Source: Nothopassalora personata
Lineage: Eukaryota > Ascomycota > Dothideomycetes > Mycosphaerellales > Mycosphaerellaceae
Assembly (NCBI GenBank): GCA_033816765.1
Contig: CM066293.1
Location: 558,001-622,000 of the forward strand
Reading direction: 5' to 3'
Length of the DNA stretch: 64,000 nt
A program made the position numbers and the translations under genes. The notes beneath the pieces are model-generated. The model did not search any database. It was given only the letters and a program-made list of their open reading frames with translations, and had not been told where the DNA came from. Below are positions 20,937 through 33,448 of this stretch, one piece after another (position 1 is the first letter of the stretch; each line of letters starts with the position of its first letter).

Positions 20937-21985
20937 CTCGTGTTCTTCGTAGTTACGCCCTTCGGGTACCTATTTCTTTACTTGATTGATTGATTGATTA
21001 TTCCATTAACGTGCTATTTGAGTCAAAGACTATGCAACACGGGTCTCGAGAACGAGACCAAAATTTGAGAGAAGGAGAAAAGCCCCGTCGTACCCCGGAC
21101 GTAAAAACTCCTTAAAAGATGCGAGCAACGCTCGCTATTCGAACCGTAAATCGAATATATTGCGGCGTAGTACGCGCGTACCCGGTAGTCGTGTCTTGTC
21201 GAGAATTGCGGTTTGTCGCCTTGCCCCGGGCGAGACAAGTTTTGCGCCCGTGTCTCGTTCTTGTTTTAAAAAGCCAAGCCGGCCGTACCCGTACGCACCG
21301 AGCAAAATCCCAAGAAACACCCGTTGCCTCTGTTTCAATCCAGTCGCGTTCTCCGGTCTCGAGTGTAGCTCCTCGGTCGCAGTGGCCTCGCTGTCGTCCC
21401 CCCCTCGGCCTCTCTTGGTTCCAGCCGTGCAGTATACGTGGTTTGCGCCCCTAAACGCCTCTCTTGGTTCCAGCCGGCAGTTTACGTGGTTTGCCGGGAC
21501 GACAGGTAGACAGCGCCTTCGTTGTTCGAGCGACGTGTACGCTATGTACGTCGCTTTCCCTTCTCGCAGTTCCGGAGTTCTTGTTTGTAGATTTTGAGCG
21601 TATCTCGTTCGTTCGGTTCGTCCGACCTGTCTTTTCTTGTTTCGAGTCGAGTAGGCTTGTATTTTTCGAGAGAGAGAGTCTTAGTTTCTCTTCGTCGTAA
21701 CGAAGATACTTACGTCGTCCGCCGCGTGAAGGCGCTCTCTATAGGACGACTATTTCTTTACTAAGCTATAGTAGTACCGGCGCTTTTTAGGCGCGGTCCG
21801 GATCTAATTATGCGCCTTCTACGGGTTCCCTAGGATTATAGGGAAGTCTAGATTAGACACGACATAAGCATAAACTACCTAGTAGATTCCGGCAATTTCT
21901 ATACGGAAGGCGACTACTCCTTCGATCGAGTTCCGTATCGCCTTCGTAAACCCTATAGCCCTACGGCTCTCGTTACTAATATACG
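20937..21985 (-). mobile_element. G0, remaining part: protease region (interrupted by N1)
   Basis: G0 resumes after the G1 TSD and is interrupted by N1 at 20983-21751. On the minus strand, 21763-21985 reads as a protease-to-RT linker, with IEGVVAFRIEIAGI and DFPIILGNP (the ILG motif) then KAHNQIRTAPKKRR. This joins in frame to the peptide upstream of RT at 1484. It ends abruptly near 21985 against G3, so its gag is missing. Confidence 0.75.
20983..21751 (-). mobile_element. N1: SINE-like non-LTR retroposon, copy 1
   Basis: A 769-bp insertion is flanked by the 11-bp TSD ATTTCTTTACT (20972-20982 and 21752-21762). Read on the minus strand it begins AGTCGTCCTATAG and ends in a (TCAA)n tail. A long TSD, no terminal repeats and a simple-repeat tail of variable length indicate target-primed reverse transcription. 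The sequence is GC-rich, unmutated and highly structured. A 5'-terminal stem pairs GTCGTCC with GGACGAC, and near the 3' end are hairpins GCGAGC/GCTCGC and GGTCTCG/CGAGACC. There is no long frame in the tail-defined sense direction, so it is non-autonomous. N2 at 49917 is the same element. Confidence 0.8.
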
Positions 21986-23404
21986 TAGATGCACCTAAGA
22001 AACTATACGACATAATTATCTACCTATAAAGAAGGCACGAGGAATTCCTACCTAAAATAGGCGGACGAAGGAAGCTATATTCTATTAAGTTTAATAAGAC
22101 ACTCGACACCCTACGAGGCATAGCCTAGGGATACCCACTTATGGAAACAACCGAGAATCTAGTAACCGCCGTTATAGAACGACTACCGATAGGAAGCCGA
22201 ATAACAGGAACCGGATATCTTACACCGTTAGGAACATTTATATTAAATGAATTACGTAACATAGTGTAACACGTACGCGCACTCTACTTAGAAACGTAGA
22301 AGATCTAGGAACGCAATAGACTATAAGTGTAGATATAGGGTAACGGGCTATAGGTTCTAGCCGAAGCCTCTAGGTACGAAGTATAGCGAACTACATACTA
22401 TTCGGGAAAAGGATTAGCTCCCTAGGAATAAGCGACTAAAGGGAGTTATACAACACTTAGGCTTACGCATCGACATTAAACACAGTGTTCTAGACATAAG
22501 CAATCGTTAGCGGATACAAGATTAGTGTTATAATCGACTTAGGAGTAGCGGGGAATTTTATCTCCGAGTCTTTCGTAAGAAGAAACGGGTTCGCTACCCT
22601 AAAGAAGAAATAGGGTTACGAGTTAATCGCGGTAAACGGATTATCGTTACCTAGCGTAGAATAGGAGACGATACTATTGCTACTAGCTATCTAATAGTAC
22701 TACGAGAATATTACCTTAGATGTTACTAATATAGCTAGTTATAATATAGTATTAGGTATACCTTAGTTAAGAAAGCATAATCTAGTAATCGACTAGAGAA
22801 GAGGAGTACTTACATTTAGGGAATGCGACTACGTTATCGACATTTAGCCTACGCATCGACAGCGGACGATAGTAGATAAGGTAAGGAAACAGCTTAACGT
22901 ATTCGAGCTTACGCCGACTAGAAGGATAGAAGAACCACCTTCGACCGGGATAGACACTAGCGTAGGGCCGCCGGGTTACGAAGTTACTAGAAGTAATAGA
23001 AGTAACGTACTATCGAAGAATACTAACATCTTAGAGTTAAGTATTCCTAAGGAGTATCGTAAGTAGTCGCGACTCTTTAAAGAGGAGAGAGGCAAAACCG
23101 CCTTACCTAAGCACCGCCTATAGGATTATAAGATTAATATTTAGCTAGGGAAAGAGCCTCTATAGGGACCCCTATATTAAATGTCTAAGAAAGAGCTATA
23201 GACCCTACGAGAATAGCTAAAGAGAAGCTAGCTAAAGGATAGATAAGAAGATCTACCTTAAGTGTAGGAACTCTATATATGTTCGTTCTAAAAGCAAACG
23301 GGAAGTTACGACTCGTATAAGACTATAGGAAGTTAAACGAGATTACGATTAAGAACCGATACCTACTACCTAACATCGAAGAAGTATAAGACAGATTAAC
23401 TAGA
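21986..23404 (+). mobile_element. G3: G1-like chromovirus fragment (gag end to early RT)
   Basis: It matches G1 from about 3713 onward, then the part after G2, as one uninterrupted stretch. It confirms that G2 lies inside a single gene: 22160-22185 is the empty site. Protease (IDLGVAGNF region near 22540) and the start of RT are recognisable, with heavy RIP. It is truncated on both sides, by the junction with G0 at about 21985 and by the G4 5' LTR at 23405. Confidence 0.85.
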
Positions 23405-23822
23405 TGTTACGGGTTAGATTAGGCTAATGCTCAGCGACTAATTAGAGCCTCTACAGTTGAGTAGGCGCCACTACAGCTGGAAAGACACAGCCACTGTAGA
23501 GTGATCTGTTGCTCTACGAGACCTATAAGATAGATTAACGGATAGAACAGAGCACGACAGTAATTGATCTGTTGCTCTATACGATCTATAAAATAGATTA
23601 ACAGATCGGAGCAGATCAATAATGATTTCCTTTGTATTTAGGAACGCTAGAAACCCTTATGGTTCTAATACGTTTAACTTATGTTACTATCTTACTAATT
23701 GGAATATAACTCTTATTTCTATTATTTATCTTCGCTTAGCTTACTTTAGCCTCTCTAAAGAATACCGCTACGTAACTTAACTTATCTCTCCTTTAAGACT
23801 AGCCCTAGAACGAGACATAACA
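23405..23822 (+). repeat. G4 5' LTR (type B U3)
   Basis: It starts TGTTACGGGTTAG and ends GACATAACA. The first ~223 bp are unlike the other LTRs and retain CA/TG. They hold a direct repeat of about 54 bp, each starting GATCTGTTGCTCTA. From CCTTTGTATTTAGG (about 23629) on it matches types A and C, so the U3 has been replaced just upstream of the TATA-like box. Confidence 0.85.
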
Positions 23823-26800
23823 CTTTAAACGCCCTTAGGATAAGCGCTACTTAAGCAGCTAGTAGGGGAATACCCGCCCCTAGCGAAGTAGGAAGCATCC
23901 GCCGTGCGCTACTACGATAGACTACTACGAAGGACGATAAGTCTAATAACGACGACGAGCCTACTCTAAGGAGGAACGACGTTAAGGCTACTAAGCTAGA
24001 CCTCTTCTATAGAGATAGGGCTAAGTTCGACGACTGGATTAATTAGATAGATATGTATCTTATGTTTAACCTAGTCGATGCCGATAAAAGAACTATCTTC
24101 GCTATTACGTACCTTCGCGGAAGTGCGTAGAACTAGATTAAACCTTACCTTAAGGAATACCTCGAAGGTATAGGACGATTAGACCCTACTAGAATCTTTA
24201 GGAGCTACACCCTTTTTAAAGAGAAGATGAAATTAATCTTTAGAACCTCGAACGAAGTCTAATAGGCTATACGAATCATTCAATACCTAAAGTAGAAGAC
24301 GTCTACTTTAGAGTATGCCGCCAAATTCGAAGAATACGGACAAATCACCGGATAGGACTAGACGGCGTTAATAACTATGTTCCGACGTAGACTTAAGGAC
24401 TCCGTTAAGGACGAGTTAATAAGACACGGGGGACGGATCACTAACCTCGAAGAGCTAATAAAGGCGTCGATTAACATCGATGACTAGCTCTAGGAACGAC
24501 ACTAGGAGAAGAAATACGACTCTAAAGTAGGAGGAATAGTAGGATACGCTCCGGACCGTAGACCCTTAGGAGGATACGTTACGAAGGGAGAATTCTCACG
24601 ACAAAGCCAGCCCTACTATAGACCACAGCTAATGGAACTAGACGTTACCTAACGAGGACGGAGGATCGATAAGAGTAGGGGCCACGGAAAGCCCTTTAAA
24701 GGAAAAGGAAAACTTACATACTATGCCTATAGTAAGGAAGGCTACATAGCACGGGATTGCCGCGGTAAAAATATAGTACGCCGCGAGCAATTTAATATAA
24801 TACAACCCCGAACTAGTAAATCCGAGAGTAGCGTTAGATCTCGGGGAGATACCGACTATACTCGGAGAGTAGGGGAGAGAGCTAGCAATAGAAGCACGAC
24901 GCCTCTGTTAGGAACCGCTGTACGTTATCACAACTCGGGCTTGGATCTTTGCAGGGATGTCTCAATCAGTTATGAAGGTAGTGGTTCCAAACAGTATATG
25001 GTGTATACTTAAAATGAGTTGAGCACGAGGCTCCTATCTACTTGCAAAAGAGCGTCGTCTATATAGTGCCGTGTCTTGGCGTGATCTTTCCTGCTCTCTC
25101 TGCTCTCTCTGCTCTCTCGAGAGAGCACCCGAGAGCACTGAGAGCACTCTGCATATCGGGTGCATCCGCTGGTCTGCTGGCATCGATTGGTTGGCTACGG
25201 GCTTCCCCAGACCGATCCGTAACAGCCTCTCCTAGACCCCTTAGAAGGACGAGGAGGATACTATAGGTAGCAAATGGTAGTTATTCCATTTAATGCGAAG
25301 AACCAACTACGATAGTTTAACATAATAACACGAAGAGTCGACTACGAGACCGAATCCGAGTCTCGAAATAGTTATAGAAGCCTTTATTAGCGATTCTATT
25401 ACTAAGACTCGTGTTAAATCTACTACGCCGCGAAGTTAGGCGTAGGGTATTAGCCTTAGCAACTACGAGGAACCCTAGGAGCGACGCATAGGTAAAACGC
25501 TACGCTCCGAGAAGTAGACATCGACGAATCCTGTTTTAACGAAGATAGAAGCGATAAAGAAAATCAGGACCTAGGATGGAACGGATTATAGTCACTAGAA
25601 CTATAGAAAGAAAGTTAAGAAACTACCGGGCTAGATACCATCGAGGAAGAACAGGATCCGGAAGAATTAAGTAAAGAAGATTCCTCCGAAGGAGAAGAGA
25701 GCGACACTAACGACGATAATAAACGACTTACCTTTACGGTAGATGCACCTAAGAAACTGTACGACATAATTATCTACCTATAAAGAAGGCACGAGGAATT
25801 CCTACCTAAAATAGACGGACGAAGGAAGCTACATTCTATTAAGTTTAATAAAACACTCGACACCCTACGAGGCATAGCCTAGGGATACCTACTTATGGAA
25901 ACGACCGAGAATCTAGTAACCGCCGTTATAGAACGACTACCGATAGGAAGCCGAATAATAGGAACCGGATATCTTACACCGTTAGGAACATTTATATCGA
26001 ATGAATTACGTAATATAGTACAGCACGCACGCGCACTCTACTTTGAAACGTAGAAGATCTAGGAACGCAATAGACTATAAGTGTAGACATAGGGTAACGG
26101 GCTATAGGTTCTAGCCGAAGCCTCTAGGCACGAAGTATAGCGAACTACATACTATTCGGGAAAAGGATTAGCTCCCTAGGAATGAGCGACCGGAGGGAGT
26201 TATATAATACTTAGGCTTACGTATCGACATTAAACACAGTTTTCTAGACATAAGTAATCGTTAACGGACATAAAACTAGTGTTATGATCGACTTAGGAGT
26301 AGCGGGGAATTTCATCTCCGAGTCTTTCATAAGAAGAAACGGGTTAGCTACCCTAAAGAAGAAATGGGGTTACGAGTTAATCGCGGTAAACGGATTATCG
26401 TTACCTAGCGTAGAATAGGAGACGACACTATTGCTACTAGCTATCTAACAGTACTACGAGAATATTACCTTAGATGTTACTAATATAGCTAGTTATAACA
26501 TAGTATTAGGTATACCTTAGTTAAGAAAGCACAATCCAGTAATCGACTAGAGAAGAGGAGTACTTACATTTAGGGAATGCGATTGCGTTATCGACATTTA
26601 GCCTACGTAGTAGTAGCGTTTACTAGTAGATAAGGTAAGGAAACAGCTAAACGAGATACAGCTTGCGCCGAATAGAAGGATAGAAGAACCACCTTCAACC
26701 GGGATAGACACTAGCGTAGGGCCGCCGGGTTACGAAGTTACTAGAAGTGATAGAAGTAACGCACTATCGAAGAATACTAACATCTTAGAGTTAAGTAGTC

Positions 26801-29590
26801 CTAAGGAGTATCGCAAGTAGTCGCGACTCTTTAAAGAGGAGAGAGGCAAAACCGCCTTACCTAAGTACCGCCTATAGGATCATAAGATTAACATTTAGCT
26901 AGGGAAAGAGCCTCTATAGGGACCCCTATATTAAATGTCTAAGAAGGAGCTGTAGACCCTACGAGAATAGCTAAAGGAGAAGCTAGCTAAAGGATAGATA
27001 AGAAGATCTACCTTAAGTATAGGAACTCTATACATGTTCGTTCTAAAAGTAAACGGGAAGTTACGACTCGTATAAGACTATAGGAAGTTAAACGAGATTA
27101 CGATTAAGAACCGATACCCGCTACCTAATATCGAAGAAGCATAGGATAGATTAACCGGATCGGACTAGTACACGAAGATTATCCTACGAGATGCCTTCTA
27201 TACTATACGAATAGTAGAAGGAGAAGAATGGAAAACCGCCTTTAGAACAAGATACGGACTCTACGAATTCTTAGTTATGCTAATAGGATTAACTAACGCA
27301 CCCGCATCCTATTAGGACCTTGTTAACGAAACACTTAGAGACCTACTCGACGTATACGTTATCGCTTACATAGACGACGTATTAGTCTATACGAAAGGAT
27401 CCCTTTAGAATCATATAAAGCAAGTCTAGGACGTATTCGAACAACTTACGCGTTTAGAATTTAAGACAGCACCCGAGAAATGCGAATTCTATAAGAAAGA
27501 AGTTAAATTCTTAGGCTTTATTATTAGTACTATAGGGATAACGATCGACCCTACGAAGACATAGTCAATTAGAGAATAGCTAGAACCGAAAACAGTTAAG
27601 GACGTATAATCATTCCTTAGACTAGCGAACTACAACCGGAAATTCATTAAGGACTACGCGAAAATAGCGGCACTAATGACGATGCTTACGAGAAAGGACG
27701 TCACTTAGAAATAGGGAAAGGAATAGACTAAAGCGTTTAAGAAACTTAAGGAACAATGCGCTTTAGCCCCTACGCTTCGATTATTCGATAGTAGTAAGGA
27801 AGTCTACATCGAGACCGATGCGTCTAATATAGTAATAGGCGCGTGTTTAACATAGACACACGATAGGTAGAGACACCTAGTAGCCTATTACTCCCGGAAA
27901 ATAACTATAGCGGAATAGAACTACGACATCTATAATAAAGAGCTTCTAGCCATTGTTACTGCTATATAATATTAGAGAGTATATATCGAGGGCCTACCGA
28001 AGTTAACGATTCTTTCTAACTATAAGAATCTTACGTACTTCACGACGACGAAAGAACTTACCCGAAGGTAAGCCCGCTAGTCAGAGCTACTAGGGTAGTA
28101 TAAGTTCGAAATTAAATATACTCTAGGACGAGAGAACGGCCGCGCCGACGCGCTAAGCCAAAGAAGCGACTACATAGAAGGAAAAGAACTAGTACAATAT
28201 AAGATATTGAAGACAAACCCCGACGGAAGTCTTAGTGCTAACATAAGAGAATTTAATAACATCGTACGGATATTAGGCGATAGGGACGAACAATTCCCTA
28301 TATTGTAAGGGAAATACTAAGTACCTAAGGATCGAGAAGAAGAATGCATACGATAACATTACGACGGACTAACTTATAGACACCCTAGAACTTTAAAAAC
28401 AATAGACCTAATATAACGTAGCTTCTCATTTCCATAGATAAGACTTAAGGTGTTACGCTACATTAAACAATACGTACACTACTAACGAAACAAGGCTACG
28501 AGACATGCAAAATATAGTCACCTACAGTTTAGGACACTACCGATGAAACTATAGAACGAAGTTATAATAGACTTCATTACGAAACTCCTACCGTTAAGAG
28601 ATTAAGTTACGAAATAACCATACGACATAATACTAGTTATAGTTAATAGGCTTATAAAATACGCACACTTCATTCCTATATTAGAAACGTATAATGTAGA
28701 GCAGCTCGGATACCTCGTACTAGATAGACTTATCCGATACTATAGATTCCCTTAAGCGTTTATAACGGATAGAGATAAGCTATTTACATCGAACTACTAG
28801 AAGACGCTTATAGGAACGATCGGAATTAAACATAAGCTATTAATAGTATATCATCCGGAAATAGACGGACAAACCGAAAGGATAAATTAAACGCTAGAAC
28901 AATACCTACGACACTATATCAATTATGCATAAGACAACTAGGTTTTATTACTACTAATAGCGCAGATTGCACTAAACAACTACAAATTGGAGACAACTTT
29001 AACGACACTATTCTATACGAACTTTAGTAAAGATCCTAACCTATTTAGAATACCTAGATCTCACCTATAAGCTAAAAGAGTAATCGTAACGACGGATACT
29101 CTTAAGGAAGTGCATAAAGAAACACGTAAGGCGATTAAAGATACATAATAAAAACTGTCTCGATAACGGTAGGACACGAGAAAAATAGTACCTCTACTAA
29201 AAGAGGGGGATAAGGTCTATCTCCTTACAAAAAACTTAAGAATAAGAAGATAGACTAAGAAACTAGATTACGTTATGGTCGGACTATTTTTTATCGATAA
29301 AGTTATAGGACTGGTTAACTACCGCCTACGACTACTACTAGACGCAAAAATCCACCTAGTCTTCTACATCTCTAAGCTAGAACTAGCGGACGCTAAAACA
29401 CCTTACTAGGAGAGCTTCTATTTCGAGCCGGAAGTAGAAAACGAATTCGAAGTCGAAAGAATCCTAGATAAGAAAGGTTAGCGATACCTTATTAAATAGA
29501 AAGGATACGACGAAGTAGAAAATACCTAGGAACTAAAACAAAACCTACATAACTGTTAGTAAAAAATCTAGGAATACTACAAAACTAAAA
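23823..29590 (+). pseudogene. G4 gag-pol with chromodomain, RIP-inactivated
   Basis: It is collinear with G1: gag (DDWINQIDMYLMFNLVD), zinc-knuckle region, protease near 26280 (IDLGVAGNF), RT with YIDDVLVY near 27370, RNase H, integrase and a C-terminal chromodomain near 29450-29540. The many TAG and TAA codons are of RIP type. S3 interrupts gag at 24906. One base near the end of RT reads as an inactivating change unrelated to frame; no indel is apparent otherwise. Confidence 0.88.
24906..25224 (-). mobile_element. S3: solo LTR without RIP, reverse orientation, same family as S2
   Basis: A 319-bp insertion reads TGTTAGGAACCGC...CCGTAACA on the plus strand, the reverse complement of the S2 ends. 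It is flanked by TSD GCCTC (24901-24905 and 25225-25229). About 170 bp next to the U5-like end match S2. The U3-like end differs, with GCTCTCTCT-type repeats where S2 has the octamer array. The empty site is seen in G1 gag near 3190. Confidence 0.9.
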
Positions 29591-29640
29591 AAAACGGCTA
29601 GCCGACTAAGCTACCGATTAACGACTAGTCGGCCGGGAAT

Positions 29641-29713
29641 AGCTAAGGAGGGAATCGAACCTACGACCTTAAGAGTGTAGATAGCCTACGCTCTACTACT
29701 AAGCTACCTAGCC
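29641..29713 (-). other. tRNA-like sequence in G4, antisense to pol
   Basis: This is the second 73-nt copy of the unit at 19847-19919, in the same place relative to the antisense ORF (96 bp after its stop). The acceptor still pairs (GGCTAGG with CTTAGCT, with G-U). The B-box (GGTTCGATTCC) is intact; the A-box is altered by RIP (TAGCTTAGTAGTAG). It again lacks a normal anticodon arm. Confidence 0.68.
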
Positions 29714-29809
29714 GATTAATAAGAACAGGGATACAACTTACGAATAAGTACCCTAATGAGTCTCTACCCCTAGAGACTCGCCCTAAGGCTCCGCTCTAGA
29801 GAGCGCCGC

Positions 29810-30292
29810 CTAGTTATTTACGGGCATCTCTAGGATATCGGAGAAAGAAACTAGCGAAGGCGACACCTCTACCCCCGACGCCCGTTTAAGAGACGCTAGC
29901 TCCTTACGCGCCTCTTCCTCCTCGAGCTCCTCTAACTCCTTAGCGACGGCATCGTCGGTACGACGCTTAGCTAATCGTAGCTGTTTCCGAAGACGGATCT
30001 TGCGCATCTTTAGCCGCACCTCCTCCTCTTTAATCCTCTTAAGCTCTAGCCTAAGCTTATCGCGTAAATCGCGAAGACGTTCCTACTCCGGACGAGAAAG
30101 ACGCATATCGCAATCCTTATAGCCTTTTCGAATGTAGGCCGAACACTTTCTAGACCGAGAACCTATGATACACTTTACTACTACGCCCGAGGATCGAGAC
30201 TTCTAACAATTCGTGCATAGAGCTATTTCGATACTAGAAACTTCAGTATCCTAAGTAAGTCGTTAACGGCGTTTATAGGAGGAAGAAGACAT
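29810..30292 (-). pseudogene. Antisense accessory ORF of G4: Cys-rich, coiled-coil protein (160 codons)
   Basis: It is the same gene as at 20016-20498 and has the same length. The last 69 codons are still open, from an internal Met at 30017-30019 to the stop at 29810. The basic and acidic helical region (KIRLRKQLRLAKRR, then KELEELEEEEARKELA) is intact and predicts a coiled coil. Upstream, the Cys cluster (CTNC, KCII, RKCSAY, KDC) is readable but broken by TAG codons. It is transcribed away from the 3' LTR and against gag-pol. Confidence 0.75.
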
Positions 30293-30365
30293 AGTTAACC
30301 ATTACTACAAGAAATGATAACGGCTTAAGAAGCTTCGGGACGAAGCTAGGCTAAGAAGGGGATAG

Positions 30366-30725
30366 TATTACGGAATGATTCCTAGGGATCCTAGAATTAT
30401 AACGATAAGACGAATACGTAACTCATCCTACCTAAGCGCTTAGACATAGAGCGATTAGACTGCTTATGCTTAGACTAATTAGACTGCTTATGCTTAGAAT
30501 AATTAGACTAATTACCGAGATCTACGAATCTCTTTTGTATTTAGAAACGCTAGAAACCCTTATGATTCTAATGCGTTTAACTTATGTTACTATCTCACTA
30601 ATTGGAATACAACTCTTATTCCTATTATTTATCTTCGCTTAGCTTACTTTAGCCTCTCTAAAGAATACCGCTACGTGACTTAACTTATCTCTCCTTTAAG
30701 ACTAGCCCTAGAACGAGACATAATA
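30366..30725 (+). repeat. G4 3' LTR (type A)
   Basis: It is 360 bp, starts TATTACGGAATG and ends GACATAATA (CA changed to TA). It is type A like G1 but unlike its own 5' partner. Confidence 0.88.
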
Positions 30726-33238
30726 GCTATTAGCAGTAATAAAACCTAGTTGTCTTATGCGTAGTTAATATAGTATCGTAGGTATTACTCGAGTGTTTAA
30801 TTCATCCTCTCCGTTTGTCCGTCTGTTTCTAGATAATATACTATAGATAGCTTATGTCTTATTCTAATCGTTCCTATAAGCGTTTTCTAGTAGTTTAATA
30901 TAAATAGCTTATCTCTATCCGTTATAAACGTTTAAGGGAATCCGTAGTATCGGATAAGTCTATCTAGTACGAGGTATCCGAGCTACTCTACATTACATGT
31001 CTCTAATGTAGGAATAAAGTGTACGTATTTTATAAGTCTATTAACTATAACTAGTATTATGTCGTATAGTTGTCTCGTAACTTAATCTCTTAACGGTAGG
31101 AGTTTCGTAATGAAGTCTATTATGACTTCGTCCTATAGTTTCGTCGGTAGTGTCCTAAACTATAGGTAACCGTATTTTGCATGTCTCGTAGCCTTATTTT
31201 ATTAGTAGTGTACGTATCGTTTAATATAGCGTAACACCTTAAGTCTTATCTATAGGAATAAGAAGCTACGTTATATTAGGTCTATTATCTTTAAAGTTCT
31301 AGGGTGTCTATAAGTTAGTCCGTCGTAATATTATCGTATGCATTCTTCTTCTCGATCCTTTAGTACCTAGTATTTTCCTTACGATATAGGTAATTGTTCG
31401 TCCTTGTCGCCTAATATCCGTACGATATTATTAAATTCTCTTATGTTAGCGCTAAGACTTCCGTCGGGGTTCGTCTTTAGTACTTTATGTTGTACTAGTT
31501 CTTTTCCTTCTATATAGTCGCTTCTTTGGCTTAGCGCGTCGGCGCGGCTATTCTCTCGTCCTAGAGTATATTTAATTTCGAACTTATACTGTCCTAGCAG
31601 CTCCGACTAGCGGGCTTACCTTCGGGTAAGTTCTTTCGTTGTCGTGAAGTACGTAAGATTCTTATAGTTAGAAAGAATCGTTAACTTCGGTAGGCCCTCG
31701 ATATATACTCTCTAATATTATATAGCAGTAATAATGGCTAGAAGCTCTTTAGTATAGATGTCGTAATTCTATTCCGCTATAGTTATTTTCCGGGAGTAAT
31801 AGGCTACTAGGTGTCTCTACCTATCGTGTGTCTATGTTAGATACGCGCCTATTACTATATTAGACGTATCGGTTTCGATGTAGACTTCCTTACTACTATC
31901 GAATAGTCGAAGCGTAGGGGCTAAAGCGTATTGTTCCTTAAGTTTCTTAAACGCTTTAATCTGTTCCTTTCCCTATTTCTAGGTAATGTCTTTTCTTATA
32001 AGCATCGTTATTAGTGCTATTGTCTTTACGTAGTCCTTAATGAATTTCCGATTATAGTTCGCTAGTCTAAGGAATAATTATACGTCCTTAACTGTTTTTA
32101 GTTCTAGCTATTCTCTAATTAACTATGTCTTCGTAGGGTCGATTATTATCCCTATAGTGCTAATAATAAAGCCTAAGAATTTAACTTCTTTCTTATAGAA
32201 TTCGCATTTCTCGGGTGCTGTCTTAAATCCTAAACGCGTAAGTTGTTCGAATACGTCCTAGACTTGCTTTATATGATTCTAAAGGGATCCTTTCGTATAG
32301 ACTAATATGTCGTCTATGTAAGCGATAACGTATACGTCGAGTAGGTCTCTAAGTGTTTCGTTAACAAGGTCCTAATAGGATACGAGTACGTTAGTTAATC
32401 CTATTAGCATAACTAAGAATTCGTAAAGTCCGTATCTTATTCTAAAAGCGGTTTTCTATTCTTCTCCTTCCGCTATCCGTATAGCGTAGAAGGCATCTCG
32501 TAGGTTAATCTTCGTATACTAGTCTAATCCGGTTAATCTATCTTATGCTTCTTCGATGTTAGGTAGCGGGTATCGGTTCTTAATCGTAATCTCGTTTAAC
32601 TTCCTATAGTCTTATACGAGTCGTAACTTCCCGTTTACTTTTAGAACGAACATGTATAGAGTTCCTATACTTAAGGTAGGTCTTCTTATCTATCCTTTAG
32701 CTAGCTTCTCCTTTAGCTATTCTCGTAGGGTCTATAGCTCTTTCTTAGACATTTAATATAGGGGTCCCTATAGAGGCTCTTTCCCTAGCTAAATGTTTAT
32801 CTTATAATCCTATAGTTAGTACTTAGGTAAGGCATCCTTGCCTCTTTCCTCTTTAAAGAGTCGCGACTACTTACGATACTCTTTAGGAATACTTAACTCT
32901 AAGATATTAGTATCCTTCGATAGTACGTTACTTCTATTACTACTAGTGACTTCGTAACCCGGCGGCCCTACGCTAGTGTCTATCCCGGTCGAAGGTAGTT
33001 CTTCTATCCTTCTATTCGGCGTAAGCTGTATCCTATTTAGCTATCTCGTTACCTTATTTACTAGCGAACGCTGCCGCTACGTAGGCTAAATGTCGATAAC
33101 GTAGTCGCATTCTCTAAATATAAGTACTCCTCTTCTCTAGTCGATTACTAGATTGTACTTTCTTAACTAAGGCATACCTAGTACGATATTATAACTAGCT
33201 ATGTTAGTAATATCTAAGATAATCCCCTCGTAGTACCG

Positions 33239-33448
33239 TTAGATAGCAAGTAGTAGCGGTATCGTCTCGCGCTCTATACTAGGTAAGGATAATCCGTCTA
33301 CCGCGATTAATTTATAACCCTCTTTCTTCTTATAGGTAGCGATCCTATGTCTTATAATAAATAATTCGGAGGTAAAGTTTCCGCTTACTCCGGAATCTAT
33401 TATAGCATCTATCTTATACCCGTTAACAATAATCTTAGTTCGAAACAC
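33239..33448 (-). pseudogene. G5 protease segment, still open
   Basis: These 69 codons hold the retropepsin-like motif IDSGVSGNF and LIAVDGLSLPS downstream. It is part of the gag-pol frame, not a separate gene. In G1 and G4 the same Asp-Ser-Gly reads Asp-Leu-Gly. Confidence 0.8.

Larger units (their letters stand above)
23405..30725 (+). mobile_element. G4: chimeric chromovirus with mismatched LTRs
   Basis: It has a full gag-protease-RT-RNase H-integrase-chromodomain set, tRNA-like sequence, antisense ORF and LTRs at both ends. The 5' LTR (418 bp, U3 type B) and 3' LTR (360 bp, U3 type A) differ completely in U3. The flanks CTAGA (23400-23404) and GCTAT (30726-30730) do not match, and the two sides belong to different broken elements (G3 and G5). 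This is what recombination between two separately inserted copies would leave. S3 is nested in gag. RIP is heavy throughout except in the type B U3 and in S3. Confidence 0.85.

Noticed and set aside
21160..21597. Open frames of 145, 111 and 78 codons in N1 (and the same in N2)
   Set aside because: They overlap in different frames, run opposite to the tail-defined sense strand, are Arg/Ser-rich and match no family. They are long only because the element is GC-rich. Their identity in both copies reflects recent duplication, not selection.
30726..30730. A TSD for G4
   Set aside because: GCTAT on the right does not match CTAGA on the left, and the flanks belong to different elements. I treat G4 as a recombinant instead.
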